64,000 nt of DNA from Prochlorococcus sp. AG-347-G22 (GCA_003281635.1 QCBK01000001.1:1-64000), one strand, 5' to 3'. Shown: positions 18,804 to 25,568, numbered from the stretch's first letter. Notes: generated by a model not told the origin, from the sequence alone. A program made the numbers and translations.

Positions 18804-18878
18804 ATGAAGAAAAAACTTTTTGAATTTTTTATCAACATGCGCCTCTGGTATAGAAAATTCATCTTTTTTAAAAAGTAA
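18804..18878 (+). CDS. possible 24-aa basic peptide
   Basis: A tiny ORF, MKKKLFEFFINMRLWYRKF and KK end, amphipathic and strongly basic. It sits alone in the 416-base gap 18640-19055. No clear ribosome-binding site is visible. It is listed because the composition is not random, but it could be chance. Confidence 0.2.
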   Translation: MKKKLFEFFINMRLWYRKFIFFKK

Positions 18879-18961
18879 TGATCCCATAGTTATAACAATA
18901 GATTATGTTACTTTTTAAACTATATTTTATTTTTTTTGATGAAGTATTAATACTTAAAAAG

Positions 18962-19112
18962 TTTTCCAGAAAAGCTTGTTTTGATAATGCTCCCGAAGAG
19001 TTATCCACTTTTTAAGCGTTTTTCAACAGGGTTTTCCACAATATGTTGATTAAATTTGAAATTCTATGTGCAAAATAAAATATTATCTTCTTTTAAGAAA
19101 AAACTATCCACA
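18962..19112 (+). other. cluster of DnaA-box-like sequences
   Basis: Four same-orientation near matches to the DnaA box TTATCCACA: TTTTCCAGA (18962), TTATCCACT (19001), TTTTCCACA (19032) and CTATCCACA (19104). The last three differ from consensus at one position each. The third is nested in an inverted repeat TCAACA...TGTTGA. The surrounding 416-base gap is very AT-rich. The arrangement resembles a DnaA-binding site or part of an origin. No dnaA or dnaN gene is nearby, so main-origin status cannot be claimed. Confidence 0.4.
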
Positions 19113-19298
19113 AATTTTTTTTTGGATCACTATGATCTCAAAGGTCTTTTAAATAATTTTAGAACAAATCTTATGAATCTAAATGAGACAAAAAAGGATT
19201 TAAACCCCGAAATCAGAAAAGAGTTGGAAAAATCTAAGCTCAAAGTTCTTACCAATGAAAATGATTTTTTAGTAAAAAACCTCAAAAAGGCTGGATGA
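19056..19298 (+). CDS. hypothetical protein, start uncertain
   Basis: The track ORF (80 aa) begins at TTG. Its N-terminal half runs through a DnaA-like box and a poly-T stretch and looks non-coding. An internal ATG at 19173 gives a 41-aa Lys/Glu/Asn-rich helical protein (MNLNETKKDLNPEIRKELEK...), which I consider the more likely product. The end, LKVLTNENDFLVKNLKKAG, resembles the C-terminus of the ORF at 23109 (LKTENERLVNSLKKSG), so the two may be distant paralogues. Function unknown. The 290 bases after it, to 19589, hold nothing I can identify. Confidence 0.45.
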   Translation: MKFYVQNKILSSFKKKLSTNFFLDHYDLKGLLNNFRTNLMNLNETKKDLNPEIRKELEKSKLKVLTNENDFLVKNLKKAG

Positions 19299-19589
19299 TT
19301 TATTAGAGATAAAAAATTTTTTAAACCACAAAATTTTCAAAAATACCTTTCTAGAACGAAATAATGATTTCTTGAATGATCACCCAAAATTTTTTAATTT
19401 GTCAAATATAAAATTTCTATTAAATATAGTAGTGAATACTCGAGATACTATACATATAAAGCAAATCCTAGTTATATTACTTAAATCTCAATAAGAGATC
19501 TGTTCAGAAATATAAACGGAAAATTCCTAGTTTTTTTAATTATATAAACAACCATTTTCCCTGTACTGGAATCCTTTTTCTTTTAAAAG

Positions 19590-19841
19590 ATGAATACCCA
19601 AGAACTAAAAGTCAGTTATAAAAAGCTTTTAAATAAAGCTGCTCAAGCTAACGGTCGTAAAGAAACTGTTTCTTACTTAAACCGTGCTGCTAAAATCAAG
19701 TCAAAACTTTACTTAACTTCTAAAGTAAATTGCTTTAGATGTAATGGAGCAGGTTTTCTAAGAATTTCATTAGATGAAACTAAAACCTGTTTATCTTGTT
19801 ACGGTAAGGGATTCTTAATAAAAGAAAATCAGCAGGTTTAA
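19590..19841 (+). CDS. small protein with DnaJ-type zinc-finger motifs
   Basis: 83 aa. A Lys/Ala-rich helical N-terminus (about 1-45) precedes two zinc-binding CxxCxGxG-like repeats: CFRCNGAGF and CLSCYGKGF, separated by about 17 residues. These repeats are those of the DnaJ cysteine-rich domain. A single Zn2+ bound by four Cys is expected. No J-domain is present. Such stand-alone zinc-ribbon proteins are common in cyanobacteria; a chaperone-related or nucleic-acid role is only a guess. Confidence 0.7.
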   Translation: MNTQELKVSYKKLLNKAAQANGRKETVSYLNRAAKIKSKLYLTSKVNCFRCNGAGFLRISLDETKTCLSCYGKGFLIKENQQV

Positions 19842-19855
19842 AATTTTTATTCTTC

Positions 19856-20011
19856 ATGAAAGATCTCATTCAAGCTCACAAAAAATTAATTAAAACAGTA
19901 AAAGAGCAAATGGGATTTTCTGATTATGGGATGTATTGGTTGGCTTTCCTAGAAGGGGGTCTAACTATATGGCTGCTTGATAGAATATTTTTTCACTGGT
20001 TAAAGTTTTAA
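19856..20011 (+). CDS. 51-aa hypothetical membrane-associated protein
   Basis: A short ORF missing from the track: basic helical start MKDLIQAHKKLIKTVKEQ, then GMYWLAFLEGGLTIWLLDRI and FFHWLKF. The Trp/Leu-rich second half is one short membrane or amphipathic helix. It follows the zinc-finger gene by 14 bases on the same strand and may be co-transcribed. Family unknown. Confidence 0.6.
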   Translation: MKDLIQAHKKLIKTVKEQMGFSDYGMYWLAFLEGGLTIWLLDRIFFHWLKF

Positions 20012-20102
20012 TTTTCATTTAGGTCAAAAAAATTTCTACAGGTATTAAATAAATTAATTTATCGAAACCATTTCAAAAGTTGTAGGATGGGAAGAAACTA
20101 AT

Positions 20103-20330
20103 ATGCAATTACTGGGATTAATTCTTCTTCTAGCTAGTAGCTGGTATTTGTGGAAATTAACATCAAACTTTCTTGATGAACCAACAAAAAAAGAACTGAC
20201 TAATAGTTTAAATAACCTCAAAAATAAATTCTCTGAGGGAAAACAATATTTCTCTAAAGCGAAAATAAGTAAAGCTTGGGAAAAATACAAAGAAGAAGGT
20301 GGAGCCTTATCTAATAAAGAAAAAAGCTAA
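20103..20330 (+). CDS. 75-aa hypothetical protein with N-terminal membrane helix
   Basis: MQLLGLILLLASSWYLWKL is a membrane anchor, followed by a basic, Lys-rich amphipathic region (residues 25-75). The stop codon overlaps the next ATG by one base (TAATG), which argues for coupled translation. The opposite-strand ORF 20054-20290 is a shadow. Not recognised. Confidence 0.6.
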   Translation: MQLLGLILLLASSWYLWKLTSNFLDEPTKKELTNSLNNLKNKFSEGKQYFSKAKISKAWEKYKEEGGALSNKEKS

Positions 20331-20584
20331 TGGACTTTTTTATTATTACAAGTCTCACTAAAGATATTTCTAGAATTGATCTAATTGGTATTTTGTTTGG
20401 TCATTTAATTTTTGGTGTTGCATTGACACAGCTTTTAGATTGGACTTGGTTAAAGAACCTTATGAGTGAAGAAGATAAAACAAGGATGCTTAAAAGTTAT
20501 ACATGGAAAGACTTATTAGTAGATGGAGCAATAGTTACTGTAGTTCTAGGAATAATCTTTTTAATAATTAGCATTTTTCTATAA
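20330..20584 (+). CDS. 84-aa hypothetical membrane protein
   Basis: Two hydrophobic helices: IDLIGILFGHLIFGVALTQLL (about 16-36) and the C-terminal AIVTVVLGIIFLIISIFL. They flank a charged loop with KNLMSEEDKTRMLKSYTWKD. It overlaps the preceding gene by one base and abuts the next one, forming a compact string of four tiny membrane-protein genes. Function unknown. Confidence 0.6.
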   Translation: MDFFIITSLTKDISRIDLIGILFGHLIFGVALTQLLDWTWLKNLMSEEDKTRMLKSYTWKDLLVDGAIVTVVLGIIFLIISIFL

Positions 20585-20674
20585 ATGAACGTAACTTACA
20601 TCCTTTTAGTTTTTTTAATGATTTCAATTGTGATTTTCACTCAAATAATCAATTCCTCCGATAAATCAAAATAA
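20585..20674 (+). CDS. 29-aa single-pass membrane microprotein
   Basis: An ORF too short for the track: MNVTYILLVFLMISIVIFT then QIINSSDKSK. One transmembrane helix with a short polar tail, like many photosystem-size microproteins, but I cannot match a known Psa/Psb/Pet subunit. The start codon abuts the previous stop, and its own stop abuts the next ATG. Confidence 0.45.
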   Translation: MNVTYILLVFLMISIVIFTQIINSSDKSK

Positions 20675-20776
20675 ATGAACGAAGTAACTAGCAACTCCTC
20701 AACTGGGTGGTACTTAATCGCTTTGGTAAGCACTTTATCTTTTTTAGCTTTAATTTACTTCGGCCAAAAAAGATAG
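20675..20776 (+). CDS. 33-aa single-pass membrane microprotein
   Basis: MNEVTSNSSTGWYL followed by a hydrophobic helix (IALVSTLSFLALIYF) and GQKR. The start codon directly follows the previous ORF's stop, which supports both being real. A strong stem-loop terminator follows 30 bases downstream. No family recognised. Confidence 0.45.
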   Translation: MNEVTSNSSTGWYLIALVSTLSFLALIYFGQKR

Positions 20777-20806
20777 AGTAAATTTTGAAAGACTTTTTTA
20801 ATTCAT

Positions 20807-20844
20807 AAAAAAAGCTCTGCAAATTCATGAGATGCAGAGCTTTT
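20807..20844. terminator. bidirectional Rho-independent terminator
   Basis: A perfect 12-bp stem AAAAGCTCTGCA / TGCAGAGCTTTT around an 11-base loop. On the plus strand it ends in TTTT; on the minus strand it ends in seven Ts. It lies between convergent small genes and can serve both the microprotein string on its left and the minus-strand ORF on its right. Confidence 0.8.
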
Positions 20845-20862
20845 AAATATTAAGTAAATGAT

Positions 20863-20985
20863 TTATATAAATCTATTGATTATAAAACCTTTTTTCTTAA
20901 TCAAAGAAAAAGAGACCGATGAATGTGATGAAGATACTGAATTCACGGCCCCTTTGATAACCGTATTTTTCGGTAGATACGACAA
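20863..20985 (-). CDS. probable 40-aa small protein with strong Shine-Dalgarno
   Basis: A minus-strand ORF starting at TTG (20985), preceded by AAAGGAGGTGA with a seven-base gap after AGGAGG, essentially a perfect Shine-Dalgarno. The peptide is Ser- and Lys-rich (SYLPKNTVIKGAVNS, SSSHSSVSFSLIKKK). The stop is followed within 20 bases by the terminator with seven Ts. Leader, ORF and terminator together make this more convincing than the overlapping plus-strand ORF 20858-21076. Function unknown. Confidence 0.45.
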   Translation of the reverse strand: MSYLPKNTVIKGAVNSVSSSHSSVSFSLIKKKGFIINRFI

Positions 20986-21119
20986 TGAATCACCTCCTTT
21001 ACTAATGTTTTTTTTAAAGATAACTAAAAGAATGAAACAAGGAAAGAAATTCGTTAAAAATTTAAAAGTTTTTTAACAAATTAACGATATAAATCTCTTT
21101 AAAAATAAAAATAAAGATT

Positions 21120-21785
21120 TTACCAAGGCAAAACTTCTCCGTTGGCATGCCAAAACGTACCCGAGTTATTTTTATTTAAAGAATCAATACGTTTTAAAAG
21201 ACCATTTGCTGATTCTTCAGGACTAATTCCATTTCTTGTAAAGCCAGTCATTCTTGTACTCACTAACCCAGGATGCAAAATAGCTACATAAATATCATCT
21301 CTTGATAAATCTATAGAAAGTGATTTTGCTGCCATTGACAAGGCTACCTTAGACATCCTGTAACCATAAGAACTTCCAGATGTATTATCTTCAATAGATC
21401 CCATTCTACTTGTGATAAAAGCAACTTTAGAAGATCTTTTTAAAAGGTGTTTAAGGGATTTGGTCATACATATTGGGCTCAATGCATTAACTTCAAATTG
21501 ACGCAAAATACTTTTCTTTTCTAAGTTTTCGAACGAATTAAATTCATAAATTCCTGCATTATGAATTAAGCAATCTAAATTAACTCCAGAAAGTTTTTCA
21601 CACAAATTTGTTATCGACTCATCTGAAGAAATTTCTATATTCTCTTCAATTCTCACCCCTAAATCTCTAAGTTCTTTTGAAACTTTCCTACACGTTGCAA
21701 TTACATTATCTCCCCTCATATGAATTTGCCTACATAGTTCTAATCCAATTCCCCTATTTGATCCTGTAATTAGATAAGTCGACAT
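21120..21785 (-). CDS. short-chain dehydrogenase/reductase (SDR)
   Basis: 221 aa Rossmann-fold oxidoreductase. The cofactor motif GSNRGIGLELCRQ (residues about 8-20) is followed by the structural NAG (LIHNAGIYEF) and the catalytic YxxxK, seen as YGYRMSKVAL with an upstream SSYG serine. The C-terminal HPGLVSTRMTG is usual for classical SDRs of the CsgA/sniffer-like group. NADP(H) preference is likely from Arg after the Gly motif. The substrate is unknown. A stand-alone gene in an accessory region. Confidence 0.88.
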   Translation of the reverse strand: MSTYLITGSNRGIGLELCRQIHMRGDNVIATCRKVSKELRDLGVRIEENIEISSDESITNLCEKLSGVNLDCLIHNAGIYEFNSFENLEKKSILRQFEVNALSPICMTKSLKHLLKRSSKVAFITSRMGSIEDNTSGSSYGYRMSKVALSMAAKSLSIDLSRDDIYVAILHPGLVSTRMTGFTRNGISPEESANGLLKRIDSLNKNNSGTFWHANGEVLPW

Positions 21786-21955
21786 CTCTAAACTAAAAAA
21801 AAAATTAACCTAAATCCAAATATAAAATAAAACCAACTAGAAAAAGAAAAAATTTATAAAATTCCTTATTAGATTTTTTAAGGTTATTATAAATTATGAA
21901 ATTAAAAATTTTTATAAAAGAAAGCAAAGATATTTTTATCATCAAAATTTAATGT

Positions 21956-22162
21956 ATGGAAATTTTTAATCAAGAATTTATACAAGAGATTATTAGGTTA
22001 ACTTGGAGAAATCCTGCTTTCATGGCTATAGCTATCGCGTTAGTTTGGCTTATCCCACAATTATTTATCAGAAAAATAATGGCAAAAAAATATGAAAGAA
22101 GAAAAATAGAAATTCAGAAAAATAAAATTCAGAAGCTTTACCCAAATAATACTCCTAAATAA
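21956..22162 (+). CDS. 68-aa single-pass membrane protein
   Basis: An amphipathic start (MEIFNQEFIQEIIRLTW), one hydrophobic helix (NPAFMAIAIALVWLIPQLFI) and a strongly basic C-terminal tail (KKYERRKIEIQKNKIQK). Topology is probably Nout-Cin. Not recognised. A 170-base AT-rich spacer precedes it. Confidence 0.55.
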   Translation: MEIFNQEFIQEIIRLTWRNPAFMAIAIALVWLIPQLFIRKIMAKKYERRKIEIQKNKIQKLYPNNTPK

Positions 22163-22223
22163 GATTTTTATTTATAAGATAATCTAATGAATTAAAAAAA
22201 TACTTTTTGCATCTCAAGGGAAT

Positions 22224-22391
22224 ATGACCTACAAAATAATTAGAATTGATGGTAAAGATGACCAATTAACCGCTCAAAGTTTTGATAAGTATTCAGATGC
22301 ATACGATTTGTTAGAGGAACTATATGGAGATTTATGTTGTTCAGATGCTGATTATGGAGACATAACCTATTACGATATTGTGGAAAAATAA
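22224..22391 (+). CDS. 55-aa acidic hypothetical protein
   Basis: A short ORF below the track cut-off: MTYKIIRIDGKDDQL, then SFDKYSDAYDLLEELYGD, LCCSDADYGDITYYDIVEK. It is strongly acidic with a vicinal Cys pair. The YKIIR...FDKY.DAYDLL.E.YGD.CCSD pattern is a short alpha-beta protein that I think recurs in marine picocyanobacteria. Function unknown. The following ORF starts 17 bases later. Confidence 0.6.
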   Translation: MTYKIIRIDGKDDQLTAQSFDKYSDAYDLLEELYGDLCCSDADYGDITYYDIVEK

Positions 22392-22407
22392 TTTAAAAAA
22401 AATACTA

Positions 22408-22617
22408 ATGGAGAATAAAAAATGGGCTCCCTCCCCAGAAGAAAATTTAGGGCTAATAACAAGTGTATATGAATTCATTAAAGAGGAACTTCTAGAACTT
22501 CAAAAAAAAACTGAATGTCCCGATTCATTTATTTATGATTTTGTTGGCAAGATTCAGAATGAATGGCATCCTGAATCCTGCCACTCCATAGTTAGAAATA
22601 AAAAAAGGAAAAATTAG
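22408..22617 (+). CDS. 69-aa hypothetical protein
   Basis: The track starts this ORF at a GTG inside the preceding gene (22378). The ATG at 22408 (MENKKWAPSPEENLGLI) avoids that overlap and is preferred. It is a soluble alpha-helical protein with a conserved-looking end, FVGKIQNEWHPESCHS. Another small ORF in this region (24362) has the related pattern LKLIINEWEEK, hinting at distant relationship. Function unknown. Confidence 0.5.
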   Translation: MENKKWAPSPEENLGLITSVYEFIKEELLELQKKTECPDSFIYDFVGKIQNEWHPESCHSIVRNKKRKN

Positions 22618-22686
22618 AAAATATTAAATCTTCAACGCAAATTTATAAAATTTCTCTAATATGATTTGAATTTAAAATATTAAATC

Positions 22687-22773
22687 ATGATTATTAGAAT
22701 ACTAGGAATTGTACTTATCCTTGGTACGATTGCATATTATGGTTTAGTGTTTACTGGGCAAAACAACCTTTAG
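22687..22773 (+). CDS. 28-aa single-pass membrane microprotein
   Basis: MIIRILGIVLILGTIAYYGL then VFTGQNNL: one clear transmembrane helix with a short polar tail. It is too short for the track. Located between two small genes on the same strand with 24 bases to the next start. Family unknown. Confidence 0.4.
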   Translation: MIIRILGIVLILGTIAYYGLVFTGQNNL

Positions 22774-22796
22774 TTTTTAACTTTTAAAAATTCCTC

Positions 22797-23009
22797 ATGA
22801 AATGGCCTCCTACTTTGTGTTGGACAGCACCAAAAACAATTAATGGTAATAGGCATTTTCAAGTTAAAGCTTATGGTGGGAAAAATGACGATAGATGGGT
22901 TGATATTTTCCCTACCAAAAATAAAAAAGATATTAAAAGAATCTCATGGGCAAAACTAAAATCAGAATGGACTACTGGATGGTTAAGGCTCCCAAAAGAT
23001 AAAGATTAA
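22797..23009 (+). CDS. TIGR02450 family Trp-rich protein
   Basis: 70 aa. It matches the TIGR02450 pattern of a CWTA...RHF.V start, an internal RISWAKLK and a final W..GW..LP: here CWTAPKTINGNRHFQV, RISWAKLKSEW and TTGWLRLP. The family is small, Trp-rich, found in cyanobacteria and some marine bacteria, and of unknown function. The chosen ATG is the only one before the conserved region. Confidence 0.75.
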   Translation: MKWPPTLCWTAPKTINGNRHFQVKAYGGKNDDRWVDIFPTKNKKDIKRISWAKLKSEWTTGWLRLPKDKD

Positions 23010-23108
23010 TTTGTCTATGTAAACAAATATTATTAACCAGAAAACTGTAAAAAATAATACCTAACTCAAAAAAAATAACTTCTAAAATTTTTGAAATTGC
23101 TGTTTAAT

Positions 23109-23282
23109 ATGAAGTCAGAACCGAAGAAAAAACTCCCTAATAAAAAAGTTATAAGTTCAGCAAAATTCGAAGCTAAAGAACAATTCACAAAATCTGCATT
23201 AGAAAATTTAAAAACAGAAAATGAAAGACTTGTTAATTCACTAAAAAAATCTGGGGAGATTAAAGAATCAAAAAGAAAATAA
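23109..23282 (+). CDS. 57-aa Lys-rich helical protein
   Basis: The track begins at TTG 23091; the ATG at 23109 (MKSEPKKKLPNKK) is preferred. The sequence is basic, ending with a coiled-coil-like ALENLKTENERLVNSLKKSG. Its C-terminal pattern resembles the ORF at 19056-19298. A nucleic-acid-binding or regulatory role is possible, but nothing specific is visible. Confidence 0.5.
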   Translation: MKSEPKKKLPNKKVISSAKFEAKEQFTKSALENLKTENERLVNSLKKSGEIKESKRK

Positions 23283-23333
23283 ACTTACAGTATTTAAAAT
23301 TTTTTATTATTATATACATTTATAGATTGAGAA

Positions 23334-23453
23334 ATGATTGAAAAAATCACTCTTGCAAATTCTCATTTACCTCAACTAATTGGATTCGTTTTAATGTCAA
23401 TTGGTTACACATTAGGCAATAAATTCTATCTTCCGGAAATCAAACAAAAATAA
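23334..23453 (+). CDS. 39-aa hypothetical microprotein
   Basis: A short ORF not in the track: MIEKITLANSHLPQLIGF, VLMSIGYTLGNKF, YLPEIKQK. One modest hydrophobic helix in the middle. It follows the preceding ORF by 51 bases. No family recognised. Confidence 0.4.
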   Translation: MIEKITLANSHLPQLIGFVLMSIGYTLGNKFYLPEIKQK

Positions 23454-23804
23454 TAATTTGTATCTATTAAAAATATTTTAAATAAATAACATTGAAAATA
23501 TATTACTTAAAAATTTTTCAATATTTTATCTGATATAAAGTAAAAACTTTAAAGCTAATTCTGTAATTCAATTAAAATTAGCCTTAGTTGCAACTGACAC
23601 ATAAATGTAACAGTAAAGTACTGAAAAATGTGAAATCCAAAGAAAAAGTAAGGATTCATACTAATTTTTTTAAAATATGTTACATTCTTTAATAATTCAA
23701 GTTCAGTTTTCCTCTGTCAATAAAGCAGAAATGAGGAAATGTTTGATGTATACAAATGTCATTTACTCTTTGGCTTACTAATTGAACTCATATGAAATCT
23801 AAAA
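23454..23804 (+). other. 350-base non-coding region upstream of the hli gene
   Basis: No convincing ORF. It contains an inverted repeat TTTCCTC (23708-23714) / GAGGAAA (23733-23739), with an inner TCTG/CAGA pairing, about 65 bases before the Hli start. This could be part of the 5' leader or a regulatory site. The rest is AT-rich with no recognisable motif. Confidence 0.4.
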
Positions 23805-24059
23805 ATGGATGCACTTACTAGTTTTATTGTTGTTATCTTAGCAATTACAATTCAATTCTCTTTATACGCCATCAAAAGGTTGCAGGAACCTTTAGAACCA
23901 AATTATTTGATAGATAAAAATTCGAAAAAAAATAAAAACTATATGGGTAAATTTTGGAAAAATGCCGAAATAACAAATGGGAGATTAGCTATGATTGGTT
24001 TTTTAGCCTTGATAATAAACTACGGTTTTTTTGGGTGGATAATACCTGGTTTTATTTAA
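23805..24059 (+). CDS. high-light-inducible protein (Hli/HLIP family)
   Basis: 84 aa. The C-terminal half holds the chlorophyll-binding LHC/CAB motif: FWKNAEITNGRLAMIGFLAL, with E..N.R, followed by a hydrophobic stretch ending WIIPGF. An N-terminal hydrophobic helix (FIVVILAITIQFSLYAI) is unusual for minimal one-helix HLIPs and suggests a two-helix form or an uncleaved anchor. HLIPs sit in thylakoid membranes and protect photosystems by binding pigment under light or nutrient stress. Multiple hli copies are typical of high-light Prochlorococcus. The long non-coding leader may carry stress control. Confidence 0.88.
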   Translation: MDALTSFIVVILAITIQFSLYAIKRLQEPLEPNYLIDKNSKKNKNYMGKFWKNAEITNGRLAMIGFLALIINYGFFGWIIPGFI

Positions 24060-24157
24060 ACTTTCAATACATTAAGGTCTTAAAGAAAAAATAAATCTCT
24101 CGTTCAAAACAAACTCTCCTTTTTAAAAAAAAAATTTTATTATAAATAAAAAAGCAA

Positions 24158-24355
24158 TTGAGTAATTCTGATTTTGATAAAAATGGATTGGACAGTTATG
24201 GAATACATTGGCTTCAATATGCTGCTTTTGCTTTCTCTGGTTTTGCTATATTTACAACCTGGGCATTTTTTTATGATGAAAGATTCCACAACTTTGTAAT
24301 GAATATTTTCAGGGTTATTAATTGCAGTGGGTTCAACTGCAATGGAGCATTTTAA
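24158..24355 (+). CDS. small membrane protein, C-terminus probably frameshifted
   Basis: The track ORF (65 aa, TTG start) reads DKNGLDSYGIHWLQYAAFAF, then FAIFTTWAFFYDERFHNFV, a convincing membrane segment with Trp/Tyr. Its last 16 residues (Cys/Asn-rich) look unnatural. In the next frame the same bases read FSGLLIAVGSTAMEHF, a second plausible membrane segment. A one-base slip near the TTTT/GGG runs at about 24306-24315 would join them. It may be a broken gene, or the C-terminus may truly differ. Family unknown. Confidence 0.5.
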   Translation: MSNSDFDKNGLDSYGIHWLQYAAFAFSGFAIFTTWAFFYDERFHNFVMNIFRVINCSGFNCNGAF

Positions 24356-24361
24356 AATTCT

Positions 24362-24544
24362 ATGGCTAATCCAGATCAAAAAACAATATTAATTGATAAT
24401 GCTTTTGAGGAAATAAAAAACATTTGTATAAATCTTCAAAAAGATACTAATGCATCTAATTCAGAACTTAAAAGTTTACTAAAACTAATTATTAATGAAT
24501 GGGAGGAAAAAGAAGAACAAAAAACTGGTTTTGGATTCAGGTAA
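24362..24544 (+). CDS. 60-aa helical hypothetical protein
   Basis: MANPDQKTILIDNAFEEIKN, then INLQKDTNASNSELKSLLKL and an acidic end. A soluble helical protein that starts with ATG six bases after the previous stop. The segment LKLIINEWEEKEE is similar in style to the C-terminus of the 22408 ORF. Function unknown. Confidence 0.55.
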   Translation: MANPDQKTILIDNAFEEIKNICINLQKDTNASNSELKSLLKLIINEWEEKEEQKTGFGFR

Positions 24545-24644
24545 AGTTAGTCACTTTTTAAGAAGAGACTTAGGCCTCAAATCATTTTAATATGAACAGA
24601 TTTTTTTCTTTTAAAATTTAATATTTATAATTTACATTTTTTTA

Positions 24645-24689
24645 AAAAGAAATTAAAAAGGAATGAATCTCAAATAGAAGATTCATTCC
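24645..24689 (-). terminator. Rho-independent terminator (minus strand)
   Basis: Stem GGAATGAATCT (24660-24670) / AGATTCATTCC (24679-24689), 11 bp with an 8-base loop. On the minus strand it is followed by TTTTTAATTTCTTTTT. It ends a minus-strand transcript that carries the 13- and 33-codon ORFs listed next. Confidence 0.7.
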
Positions 24690-24715
24690 AGATTCAGCAT
24701 TAGTTTTATCTAGAT

Positions 24716-24757
24716 TTAAATTTTATAATTTAACTCCTCTGGTGGACTGTCAATCAT
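24716..24757 (-). CDS. possible 13-aa leader or micropeptide
   Basis: ATG at 24757 opens MIDSPPEELNYKI and stops; AGGAGGGA lies five bases upstream, a strong ribosome-binding site. It sits directly before the terminator at 24645-24689. It is very short, so coding is unproven; the unusually good Shine-Dalgarno is the reason for listing it. Confidence 0.25.
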   Translation of the reverse strand: MIDSPPEELNYKI

Positions 24758-24839
24758 TAGATCCCTCCTATTCAACAAGTTAAACTTACGCCTTACTTAT
24801 TAAGAAAGTAAATCAGTAAAAATGCTGATTTATTATTTT

Positions 24840-24941
24840 CTAAAATGTTTGAATTAAAGATGCCAATTCTGGTGCATCTAATAAAAGTGCAAAAAATGTA
24901 AGCACAACTAATAAAAAAATTGAAAAGTAGAATTGAATCAT
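24840..24941 (-). CDS. 33-aa single-pass membrane microprotein
   Basis: MIQFYFSIFLLVVLTFFALL followed by LDAPELASLIQTF: a clear transmembrane helix and a short acidic tail. It is on the same strand as the downstream 13-codon ORF and terminator, so all may lie on one short transcript. The remainder of the gap 24545-25041 holds nothing else I can identify. Confidence 0.4.
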   Translation of the reverse strand: MIQFYFSIFLLVVLTFFALLLDAPELASLIQTF

Positions 24942-25041
24942 GCTTCAAAATTACTTAAAAAGAATTTTTTAAGTTGTATAAAATAATGCTTTGTTTACAT
25001 AATTAAATATCTCTACCTAGAGAAATTTAATTAGAGAATAA

Positions 25042-25275
25042 TTAAGATGCTTCAGGAGAAAATATCGTCCTATTTTTTTGCCAATACTCACAGCCTTTAA
25101 GTAAATGATCACCCTGTGGTATGCGTTTTTCGTATTTTGGACAGATCAAGACAGTAGCAAAAGTTTCTGTGGTGCTGTAGCGAAAGTGATTGCAAGTAAT
25201 ACAAATCTTTGTTCGTTTTCGTTTTAGAGTAGATTCTTTTAGATATTCCCATTTTGAAGGATTTACCTTGATCAT
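25042..25275 (-). CDS. small protein with putative four-Cys zinc site
   Basis: 77 aa. Cys residues in CITCNHF, LICPKY and KGCEYW form a CxxC...C...C set plausible for one structural zinc. The N-terminus is very basic (KRKRTK). The ATG is three bases from the stop of the upstream DUF1651 gene, so the pair is an operon. Family not recognised; I considered ribosomal or transcription zinc ribbons but see no specific match. Confidence 0.6.
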   Translation of the reverse strand: MIKVNPSKWEYLKESTLKRKRTKICITCNHFRYSTTETFATVLICPKYEKRIPQGDHLLKGCEYWQKNRTIFSPEAS

Positions 25276-25277
25276 GA

Positions 25278-25568
25278 TTACTGGAATTTATTAGTAACAA
25301 TTTGCCAACCTCCTGAAATTAATTCATTCCATGTTTCACAAGCACACTCAATAGGATGAAGTCTTGAATTTTTAATTTGGACTGGTTCTCCTAATTCATT
25401 TGCATAGAAAAGATGAGTATATACTTTTAAGTTATTGGATACAGATTTCTTATAACTCTCAAAAAAAATTAATAAACCACTTTTTTTGTTAAACAACCAG
25501 CCAGTTGGGGGGTCAATAAGACTGCCACGATAAAAATAAGTCCGAACATTAGCGACTCCTGAAGTCAT
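25278..25568 (-). CDS. DUF1651 family protein (copy 1)
   Basis: 96 aa. It fits DUF1651, a marine-picocyanobacterial family, by PPTGWLFNKKSGLLIFF near the N-terminus and ETWNELISGGWQIV at the end. A second copy at 27715-28014 aligns throughout (ANV.T.F, GWL, Y.HLFYANELGEP versus F.HTYYANDLGEP, then the final W..L...GW). It is the first gene behind a promoter nearly identical to that of copy 2. Function unknown; both copies head short operons. Confidence 0.75.
   Translation of the reverse strand: MTSGVANVRTYFYRGSLIDPPTGWLFNKKSGLLIFFESYKKSVSNNLKVYTHLFYANELGEPVQIKNSRLHPIECACETWNELISGGWQIVTNKFQ

Noticed and set aside
20858-21076. Plus-strand 72-aa ORF of the track
   Set aside because: Poor composition and no upstream signals; the opposite strand has a perfect Shine-Dalgarno, ORF and terminator in the same place.
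24140-24379. Minus-strand 79-aa ORF
   Set aside because: Shadow of the plus-strand membrane ORF and the start of 24362; no protein-like features.
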